NCBI GenBank assembly: GCA_018398765.1
Contig: JAHBMJ010003454.1
Coordinates: 1-61,636, forward strand
Direction: 5' to 3'
Source: Chromera velia
Taxonomy: Eukaryota; Sar; Chromeraceae
DNA length: 61,636 nt
Shown: positions 53,104 through 61,636 of the stretch, one piece after another
Position numbering within the stretch: the first letter of the stretch is position 1
How the letters are laid out: the number at the start of each line of letters is the position of its first letter
The notes under the pieces: model-generated
The model's input: the letters and a program-made list of their open reading frames with translations, nothing else
What the model was told of the DNA's origin: nothing
The model's database searches: none
Translations under genes and position numbers: made by a program

Positions 53104-54475
53104 AAATGACCATATGATTCAAATGCAAAAAATGTAAAGTTTGACCTATAGGTTGCTACGAGGACCTTCCGGTCACCTAAAAACGTGTTTAAAAATTTAA
53201 ATGAATTGTTTTAGGATTTTTGAAAGCAATTGTATAGATTTTAATGAAGATGAATTTTGAAGTTAGTCTGTATATGATAGGCTGAATTATATAATTTTTA
53301 TATTTCCTTCTTCAAGAATTTTGACAACTTCAATCGGCACCTCCGTCTATCCACCGACCCACCCATTGTTTCCCGCCGGCATCTTCATCTTTTTTCTTCT
53401 CATTTTTTGGAACTTTGAAAGCTTCGCCGCCTTCACGACCCTGAAAATATTTTTAAAACGTGTTCTGTCATTGTCTTCAATCATGAGACTAAAAGTTGCA
53501 GTCTCTGCACTTTGCTCACACCTAGGCTCACACCCACCCGTTCTCCTTAATGATATTGCCAGCATCATCATTGAATGGTCTTTTTCTTGCTTCCTCAGGC
53601 AGTCCTAACACACGGTATAAAAACGTTGGTTGCCAAAGGGATTGGTAGGGATCAGTCGGTATATAAAATTCAATTCTAGCGTCACTCAGTAATTTGAGAT
53701 TCATTTGAATTCATTTCAGTCAGTTCCGTGCGTAGACTTCCGTCTCCTCTTATGGATCTCTGTGGATCTTTATATAAAAAACTAAATTTTAATTATCATT
53801 CTCTTTATAAAGCTGGTTAAACCTCCTAGTAAACTTTAGTTAGAACTTATGTCTTAACTAGTGTCTTGATTTATATTTGGATGGTTTCAAAAATAAAAAA
53901 AATCAAAATTAAATATTGAAAAAAAAAACCAAAAAATGACGTTATGTTTTATTATTTGATTTTGATGTCCTACACCCAAGTTCCAGTGGTAGTGGTAATA
54001 GCTACAAACAGGCAGATTTGGCCATATTTTAAGTCAAACTTATCCTAGAAAAACAATTTTAGACTACTAAGACTAGTAAAAATTATATTTTTGGCCTTCA
54101 TTAACAGTTTACTCTAATAAAATTCAATGTTCATCATTTAATGACTGAACTTTAAGTAGTATATCTCTATGTATAGCATGTATTATTTAAGTATGATCAT
54201 TTCAGGGCTTTAAACTGCTAATGAGTTAAGTCGTTAGGCTTTAAAATAGGTCTAGCAACTGTTTTTAGCAGAGTTTTTCCTTGAACTACCATGGTAGTGG
54301 TACATGCCTTCAAATCCGCCGGTTACTATCTCATGATTACCAAACTGACGGTAACTTGCTACTGGCTAAAAAGAGCTGGTAGTAACTCCTAACCGTACTG
54401 TATAATCTTAGTTTATATACTATGAATTAATTGATGTAGTATATCTATTAAAAAACATATATATAATGTTGAAAG

Positions 54476-55781
54476 ATAGGGGTGCATACCACCGGGGGGG
54501 GAGTGGTGTACAGCGTTACGAGAGCTGAGGATGGATGCCCCCCTCTGGTGTGATTCAGAATGAGGTCATCTAAAAACGCCAGACTACCGATGGCGGGGGG
54601 ATGTAAGGCATAATGGTAGACAAAAAAAACTCCTAACTTCTCAGCTATACAATTCCCTAAAATCTCTTCAACTATCTAAGACTATCTTAAAACTCAAAAA
54701 CACTAATATATCTTAAACTATCAGACACTATTTAAAAGTGTCTTCAAACTAATCATGTTACTAATATGTCACTAGCTTAGTTAACAATCGTGTGCGATCT
54801 CATTCATGTGCAACTTGTCAATGACTATGTAAGTCATCAGTAATTTTTCGATATCCAAACAGTGAGAGATGCTGAGAGGAGAGGAAAAAGCGATAGAGGG
54901 AAAGGCGATAGAGTCATACATGCATGTACTCTTCAAAGAAATGTCGATCTTGCAGGGGATATACCGCAAAAAAGATGGGTTGATAGCAGAAGAAGGGTTA
55001 TTGGGATCAACGCGGACAAAGTCCAGTAGACGAGGATTCAACGACACGATCTCTTCACACTGTTCCTTTTTTTTGTGAAGCTTCCTTCTCTTTGCATTCA
55101 CTCCAAAATATACCGACGGAAGCTTAGGGCCGTCATCTTTCCGGCCTCACTCCCGTCTCTGTTCCGATCTACACTTACAAACTGACTTCTTTCTTGATCG
55201 ACATGTGGAGAAAAAATCACTCTGTTTACCTCAGATCAGCTGATATCCGATTTAGCAGAGCAGAGCGTGTTTGCCGAACTTTTTGGGTTGAGTGGCCGGT
55301 GCTGATTGGCAGAGGACTCAGTGAAGAAGGTTGGGTGGGTGTTGCCGTTCAGGCACGTTCAGGTGTATGGGAGGTGAAATTAATTTTGAACGTTGAGGAT
55401 AAGTTGTGCGGTTTGAGTTCCAAAGATGGTCCACATAATTTTGAGAGACTTTCCCCGGTTTGCACACATAAAACATGTTATTGTATTATTATGGAGCATC
55501 GTTGCATACATGGGCCTCTAAGAAAAAAAATGTATGCATGCATGCATGCATGCATGCATGCATTAAAAAGCTGAACGTCAGCCTCGGTCGGCAACTCTAC
55601 ATAGACACCGCCCCCGGGTATCCCTTCTTGCACGGGCCGGCAGCAGCGGACGCTGGGGGGGGCGGTGTCCGGCGTATCGGGCGCGAAGCGCCTGATGCCC
55701 ATCCCACCATCCACGGGCATAACGGAGCAAGCTTGGATGCCCCCCCCCCCCCCNGGTGTCCTAATAGGAGGATGCACCCCT
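54476..55781. mobile_element. Possible Mutator-like element E with 10-bp duplication
   Basis: Both ends show AGGGGTGCAT inverted (left GGGGTGCATACCACC, right GGATGCACCCC), and the same 10 bases ATGTTGAAAG flank it at 54,466-54,475 and 55,782-55,791. A 9-11 bp duplication suggests MULE, but the terminal repeats are short. A G run at the left and a C run at the right (with one N) sit just inside the ends. It contains the open frame 55,200-55,574. Confidence 0.65.
55200..55574 (+). CDS. Unknown open frame carried by element E
   Basis: About 124 residues starting near MWRKNHSVYLRSADIRF and containing RTFWVEWPVLIGRGLSEEGW and GVWEVKLILNVEDKLCG. Up to THKTCYC it has the mixed composition of real protein; the end is spoiled by a (GCAT)n repeat. 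I recognise no family. It could be a fragment of host or transposase sequence picked up by the element. No homology can be claimed. Confidence 0.3.
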   Translation, partial: DMWRKNHSVYLRSADIRFSRAERVCRTFWVEWPVLIGRGLSEEGWVGVAVQARSGVWEVKLILNVEDKLCGLSSKDGPHNFERLSPVCTHKTCYCIIMEHRCIHGPLRKKMYACMHACMHALKS

Positions 55782-55812
55782 ATGTTGAAAGTTTGAAAAA
55801 ATTGAAGTTATA

Positions 55813-56667
55813 TACACTGTACGGTTAGGAATAACCAATTTAGGATAGTAACTTGTGTGGCCATTAGGCCGTGTGGTAACTTAGACCGTAACTAGAATCA
55901 TAGTTACGGTAATCAGGCAGAGTCACATTAATTACCATTATTTTGGTAACCAAAACAGTAGTAATTGTTTTTTCAAGCTAAACAAACTAGTTGGTAAATC
56001 GAGTACGCCTACTGTAACTTCAGCTTGCTCAGCTTATCAAAGTCGACAGAAAGCGTGGTGTAGATGGCCATGCATCAGATTTCAAAGTTGAGCCTCTCAA
56101 ATACCACTTCTCTGCAGATAACCATGAAAGTCAATCAATGTATACGTAAAGACACCTGATAATTGCTGTCTGACAGCAGCCGAAACCGGTCGTATCAGCT
56201 GTGTGTGCACGTACAGTGATTGATTGATCTGAGATAGAGATAATGCGTATCGAATTGAACAGGTACTAAGACTCTGAGTATGCAATCGACCTTAGTAAAC
56301 AACCGTACAACTCAACAAAGATAGATTTATTACAAAACTCTTTTAGAGCCACAAATATGTTTAAGTTAAAGTCAAGCTTTTGACATTGTAGAAACAATTT
56401 AGATAAAAAAAGTTTAAAAATGTTTTTTTTTAATATATTGATAGAATCATTTTATCGTGCATGTTAATTTGTATCAAAAAACTTTCAAAACTTTCTTTTT
56501 AATTTTTTTTCGAATGCCAGGGCCCCTAGCTGTCAATTACCATGGTAGTGGTAGGGCTTAGGGTAAGACCTCTAAACCCTCCTAGTTAGCAATCGTCGGT
56601 TACCAAATTTACAGTAAACAAGGCTACCATCAAAACTCCCGGTAATTACTTCTAACCGTATATCGTA
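55813..56667. mobile_element. MITE B, related to hAT-like element A
   Basis: Starts TACACTGTACGGTTAGGAATAA and ends with the complement of TACGATATACGGTTAGAAGTAAT, sharing ACGGTTAGGA.TAA and the GTAAC..GGCC subterminal layout with element A. AAGTTATA precedes it (55,805-55,812) and recurs two bases after its right end, so the 8-bp duplication may carry a 2-base slip. About 855 bp, no gene. Confidence 0.75.
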
Positions 56668-56950
56668 TAAAGTTATAGGTGGGCGGCGCTGGGCAACCCT
56701 CTTTTCTGCCTTTCAGGAAAGTGAACGGTATGTGGAGAGTAGTAGGGAGTCTCCCACCCCCCCACCTACTTTAGACAACATGTTTAAGACTCAAATTAAG
56801 AGTGCATAATCACGTCAGACCATTCAAAACCTTTTTTTTAAATGATGTGTCATGTTCTATCATATCAGTTGTACTCTATAAGAAAGCGTAAAAAAGTTAG
56901 GAAATGTGTTAGAAATATGTAGTAAGAAATATTTTAAAACTTAAAATCAT

Positions 56951-59900
56951 GATTGATGATTGATTGATTGATGCGAAACCCTAGGTGGAGTTAAAACTCC
57001 TGGGCGGTGCATACATGCATGCGTCTGTTCAATTATGCCAGCTGCAAGTTAAGTGGACGACAGTTATTCGAACTTAATCTCTAGCTTAATCTAATCAATC
57101 ATTTACTACAATATGATAAGAAATCATAAAGAAGAGAGAGGGTTGAGAGTGCAAGAGCAATGTGATGAACTTGTGAACCCCCAGATTAGAAAAGGAGGCG
57201 GATACAAAGGGTGAGTCATAACGAGTGAAGCGGTCTGATTGAATTAATGCCAACCACTGCAAAAAGCCTTGTTTGGCAGTCCATCGGGGGCAAACAGAGA
57301 GTCAATAAATAAAATCATCTACACACCGGCAGCAGCTTTTATAGGTATACAGCTTTCTATCAGAGCAACCAATAGGCAGCCTACCTTACCCGCCCATCAG
57401 GTTGTATATCAGCATGCGCAAAAAAGAAAAGATTGAGCCATCCGTAACCGATAAGGCAGAACGGGGAAGGGCAGAGACGGAAAGAACACTGGAAGACGAC
57501 TTGCTACACAGGAGGAAGACAAACATATGGCAGGAGGACGGGAAGTCGCGCTGCAGAGGGGTGAGTCTAGCAAGGAGGGGAAAGTGAGAGGAAGATTGCC
57601 CATCATCTTCAAAAGCCTTCATGCATTCCTTTGCAACTGTTTGTCTCACCTTGCCCTTGAAGAAAAGTGAGCCGGTGCCTTGTGCCCTATAACCATTCTG
57701 CCCGCGTTGGGAAGACAGATCGGGCTCGACCCTCAACAAGCGGACAGAAATCAAATCAGCCCAACAAAGCAGCCTGTCTATAGACCTTGTGAATTGTTGG
57801 CAGCAGTCATTCTTCCAGGTATGCAACATAGCTGCAGGAATAGTGTGTGTTGTGATAGAAAGAGAGTGCCACCAGTTAGCCATATGGGAGTAGAGAAGGG
57901 CTTTGCAGGGAAGAAGATTAAAGATGCAAAAAGAGGGCAGGCGGAGGCTGCGAGCAGATAAATGACCACACCAACGGGCAAACCAAAGCTGCAAAGTATC
58001 AAGAGCGAGCAGGTCTGCATCCCACACTGGCAGACATTCAAGGCAGTAGAGTGCTAAAGAGGGTCTAGCAGGCTCTAAAGACTATTACCTGCGCGTCAAT
58101 ACTGAGCAGGCCCATGCTTGCAATCAACCCAATTATCTTTCCCAGAGCCCGCAAAGCAGAAGCAATACGGGACTCAATTGTCTTGTTTAAGCACCCCCCT
58201 TCAAAGAAAACATACGCCAGATATTTGTATTCGGATGTCCATTCAACTTTCCTCCTATCATACACGACTCTACCTACAGACCTAGCTGCAGACTGCCCCA
58301 GAGCCAAGGGAGACAGACGCAAGATTTTCGTTTTCTTTAAGTTTATACTCAATCCCCATTCCTTGCAATACCTTTCCAAGGCTGAGAACTTCTTTTGCAG
58401 ATCTGAGATGGAATGAGTGAAGAAACAGAGATCATCCGCATATCCCAGACTGCCTAAGATGCAGTTCTCAAGGAGGACAGGTTCGGGCTCTCTCTCGGGC
58501 TTCTCGACGCTGCCCTTCCCCATTCTGCTATCTGACCATCCTGCTCCTTCTGCTTCTCAGAGTCTGCCTACGGCCCCCTCGTTCGCCCTCGTTCTTACTA
58601 ACTGAACACACACGGGGAAGGTCATTGATATAGATAAGAAAGAGAATGGGAGAGAGAGCATCACCTTGCTTTACCCCAGCGCCCTCCTAAAAATGCAAAG
58701 AGTCCCCGTCTACTTTCCCCCAGACCTCCCTGTACATTTCACAGATATCATATACACATCTGCCTCACACACACCTTCTCTTCTCAGTTTCTGAATTAAC
58801 TTAGCTCTTGGCACAGTGTCGAAGGCTTTGGAAAAATTAACAAAGCCTGCCTGCAGAGCTTTCTTTTTCTTTTTAGAGGAGAGAATGGCAGAGATAAGCA
58901 TGCTTACCCCTTCCTTCATTCCCACCCCTTCTCTAAAACTTAACTGCCTGATGTCAAGCTCAACTTGAGAGCGCACACGGCCGTCCATCAGCAAACCAAA
59001 AAGTTTTGTAAAAGGGTTGACAACGTGAATAGGCCTCCATTCAGTGGAGAAGGAGAGGCAGGGCCTTTAGGGATAGGGCAGATACACAGCATATTCCAGG
59101 AGGGAGCCCAGCAAGGAAAGATATGCATACAATTAAACAAAACAAAAAGTAAAAAACAAGAGAGCGCCGAGTACGCAAAACAAAGGTCAAGCTGAGCGAG
59201 GGAGATTTCTTTAAGGCCGGAGGCTTTCTTTCTATTCATTTTCTGTAGAGCAAAGGAGATTTGATGGGAAAAGAAGGGCAAAATAGAAGGGTGAAAAGGA
59301 GGAGGGGCAGGTAGGAGGGCAGAAGGGAGAAGCTTTTCATTCTTATCTTCAAACACCCCCGCCCAATGATTCAAGAACTCGTGTGGAGAAGGATGGGAAG
59401 CTCCTCCAGCTGAGACAGCTTTTGTTTTTCTCTTTTAGATAGCAAACGGGTCTTTTAACAACTCTTCTTGTACCTTCCGGGCTTATGCTCTCTCTCACAT
59501 AACTCTCTTTCTTTTAAACAGAGTACGATGGACCCAAAGAAGCCTCTGCAGTCTATCAAACTCTATTCCCCTTCCATTCCCATCTCTCACTAGCTTCCAT
59601 CTCTCGTCTACCTCTCTAACCTCTTTCTGTAAAGCTTTACATTCCAAATTAAACCATGTCTCTCTCTTTGATTGTCTACCTTCTGGGCCAGGCCCCTTGT
59701 CCCCTGTCTGCTTGATCGGCCCTACTAGCACGTGCGACCATTCGTTAACTAACCTGTGCAGACATGCACAATCGTCACCGCCCTCCGAAGTCAGCCCTGG
59801 TTGGGAATGCGAGGACAGTGTTACTGGGGGAGGCGGAGGAGCAGGCGGCTTCTCGAATAGTTCGATCTGCTCATGATAGGCCCATAAGCCAGGCTATCGA

Positions 59901-60250
59901 TCTTCAGCAAACGATCTCACCGCTGCTGCAAGCGGTGCGATTTTTTTATTAGAGACCAGTGCTGTGCGGTTTGAACAGAAAAGGGGAGGACAATCAGAGA
60001 GGTTTTGGTCGGGGAAGGCAATACCATCAAAGTGAACCTCCGAATCAGAACCCCTCTGTACGGTAGATGGATCAGTAAGTACGTAATCAATGAGGGAAGT
60101 GGGCGTAGACATGCTGCTTTGTCTAGAATAGTGAGTGCACTCACCAGGAAAAACAAAGGACTCTCCTTCTGCTTCTCCCGTCAGTCCGTTCAAAGGAACA
60201 AGATTCGTATCACTACAAATTTGAATAAAGTCCCTCCCACTGCGGTCATC
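56951..60250 (-). mobile_element. Non-LTR (LINE) retrotransposon, 5'-truncated and degenerate
   Basis: On the minus strand: the end of an endonuclease domain (SLIDYVLTDPS, then NLSDCPPLF near 59,990), a linker with TWFNLECKALQKEV, then reverse transcriptase: MNRKKASGLKEISLAQLD, AGFVNFSKAFDTVPRAKL, the catalytic GSLGYADDLCFF (near 58,435) and WGLSINLKKTKIL. A Trp/Cys-rich C-terminal part follows (to about 57,386) and a tail CGCCCAGGAGTT...(CAAT)n at 56,951-57,010. The upstream endonuclease is missing beyond about 60,250, the usual 5' truncation. At least five frames are used, so it is dead. One tail with the same layout occurs at 34,650 and another at 23,345. Confidence 0.9.
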
Positions 60251-61195
60251 ATGTTTAAAATTTAATAGAAATACTCTAGAAATTAATCTAAAAATTAACA
60301 GAAATACATTATTGAAATCTTATATCTAAGAAATCTAGAATATCTTTCAAATTTTTTAATTGATAAATATAAGCTGATTTTTAAATATAAGAGCAGTCTA
60401 GAAGTTATGGCTTTTATTGCTGGAGAGTCGGAGGAGACGATGGTGAGCGAAAGTGACCATAATAGAGGGGCAGTAAAAAGTGTACCAGGTAGCGTAAAAG
60501 CTCCAAATTATAAATTAATTAAACGTCAGGTAATGGGTATTAACCAGCCAGCGGATCTGATAACAGAAAGAGTGAACGGTCAATGCACGCATGGAATTTT
60601 AGCTGCATGTAATTTTGGGACTCCATAAGCAGCATGACCTAGGATAGGCTTGGCCTAATCCAGAGGGCATGTGGAGTATTTAACTATCGAACGACTCATA
60701 GGCGTAGGGCATTTGCCTAGATGCATACCGGACTGATGCAGGACCAGAGAGACATTAAAGATTTTTGGGACGGGCGGTTCGATCAATGCGACGATCATAC
60801 AATGTGCATGCATGCATATTGATTGAAGCATGCATATTCATTTTTTTTTCTGTCAAATTATAACGATCGACTGCGGTATGCATACATGATAAAACCTTTA
60901 ATCAAATTGACTCAGCATTTTGACTGTTGTTTATAATTTTTTTGAGGAAAAATTTTTTTTTTTGTATACATGCGCAACATGCAACACGCTGCAACGGTAC
61001 AAAGCCAATGTTAGAAATTGCGTTCCGAATTCAAAAATCTCGTTCCAATTGATACAGAATCAATCCTAAGTCTCTTGTCTTCTCTGCCATCGATCTATCG
61101 TGCTTACACTTCAAAGCTCTAAAAGACTCTTCTGAAAGCGTTTCAAAGCAATATACAATTGTGCCGGCTATGTATCCGGCTATGAAAGAAATTTT
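60251..61195. other. AT-rich DNA right of the LINE
   Basis: AT-rich with (GCAT)n words near 60,805 and T runs near 60,845 and 60,950. The plus frame 60,407-60,628 has no recognisable content. Nothing else is supported. Confidence 0.5.
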
Positions 61196-61630
61196 ATGAC
61201 ACGGAACAGTCTGATCCCCGGGAGCTTTGAGTTGGAGGAGGCCCGGTCAGAATCCCTGCACCTGTTTCAGTCAACATTCACTTCTATAAGAATCTGTACT
61301 CCTGCACCTGACAGTGTGGTCAGTTGTGGCACATCGCTTGATCTGGCGCAAATGACCCCGAACGAAAGTATTTCAAAACAATTGCAGAGAGCATTCGGCA
61401 AGATTGCATTAATTACCAACCTGCAGAACTTCCTGTTCACCAACTTTGACCGCAGGTGGATGAATATGAAGCTTTTCAATGTCGCTAGGTTGTTGAGGAA
61501 AGCCATCAAGTCCCACCAGACGGAGGCCGGAAAGGTCCTCCTGGAACGTCTGGCCACAGGGGCGGCCGCAGGTAGGGGGGGAGCAGTTGGACAGGGACAA
61601 CTTGGTGCTCAAATACGCCCTTCTAAGTAA
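61196..61630 (+). CDS. Unknown open frame at window end
   Basis: 144 residues from the ATG at 61,196 to TAA at 61,628. Mixed, protein-like composition: FELEEARSESLHLF, LQRAFGKIALITNLQNFL, NMKLFNVARLLRKAIKSH, then a Gly/Ala-rich end. No family recognised. It lies close to transposon debris, so it may be a transposon-derived fragment, or the only or last exon of a host gene. Confidence 0.35.
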   Translation: MTRNSLIPGSFELEEARSESLHLFQSTFTSIRICTPAPDSVVSCGTSLDLAQMTPNESISKQLQRAFGKIALITNLQNFLFTNFDRRWMNMKLFNVARLLRKAIKSHQTEAGKVLLERLATGAAAGRGGAVGQGQLGAQIRPSK

Positions 61631-61636
61631 GGGCAA

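Larger units (their letters stand above)
46118..54404. mobile_element. hAT-like element A, host of the nested copia insertion
   Basis: Begins TACACAGTACGGTTAGGAGT and ends with its near-perfect complement (one mismatch in the first 12), flanked by the 8-bp duplication ATCTTAGT. Without the LTR element inside it, only about 1.44 kb is its own: 46,118-46,262 and 53,104-54,404. Subterminal GTAAC/GTTAC words flank a GGCCGC-rich palindrome. The own sequence has no transposase; an open frame at 53,321-53,608 has no recognisable content. Non-autonomous. Element 55,813-56,667 has related ends. Confidence 0.9.

Noticed and set aside
1-61636. CRISPR arrays, bacterial operons, tRNA or rRNA genes
   Set aside because: No spaced identical repeats of CRISPR type, no ribosome-binding-site-linked gene runs, and no clover-leaf or rRNA sequence that I can recognise by eye; a tRNAscan or Rfam search would settle small RNAs.

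Overview
This window is nuclear DNA from a unicellular eukaryote. The genes are split by many GT-AG introns, the introns carry long microsatellites, and the last quarter is layered with transposable elements. I cannot name the species. The mix of an intron-rich gene style, abundant DNA transposons, copia and LINE remnants, and plant/fungal-type genes such as RIT1 would suit an alga-like protist. A chromerid alveolate is my guess, and it is only a guess.

Layout. 1-1,195: CT tracts and degenerate repeats. 1,196-2,092 (+): an intronless histidine phosphatase (phosphoglycerate-mutase-like) with a probable organelle presequence. 2,427-5,105: a small MITE and a duplicated AT-rich block. 5,100-8,640: low-complexity DNA with no gene I can support. 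8,645-13,444 (-): a dual-specificity phosphatase with a long acidic tail. 14,787-20,225 (-): a complete class II fumarase, nine exons, 476 residues, every splice phase consistent. 20,908-22,677 (+): a decayed ankyrin-repeat gene. 25,127-28,160 (-): a HAD-like hydrolase with a Lys-rich 5' region. 28,328-29,556: a foldback element. 30,883-33,678: two small unknown minus-strand genes, one split by an hAT-like element, with a retroelement remnant between them. 34,985-42,528 (-): RIT1, the initiator-tRNA 2'-O-ribosyl-phosphate transferase, with an 11-nt microexon and very large low-complexity inserts. 43,235-45,805 (+): a Ser/Pro-rich protein full of RRxS motifs, divergent from RIT1. 46,118-60,250: a transposon cluster. 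An hAT-like element with a perfect 8-bp target duplication holds a copia-type LTR retrotransposon (5-bp duplication), which itself holds a second hAT-like element (8-bp duplication). A possible MULE, a MITE related to the first hAT-like element, and a 5'-truncated LINE follow. 61,196-61,630 (+): an unrecognised open frame.

The host genes belong to unrelated pathways: central metabolism (fumarase), phospho-signalling (phosphatases, RRxS protein) and tRNA maturation (RIT1). There is no sign of an operon or of co-function. Most resolved genes are on the minus strand. Exon limits given here come from reading-frame continuity and splice-site match; the 5' exons of the dual-specificity phosphatase, the HAD gene and part of RIT1 remain unresolved.
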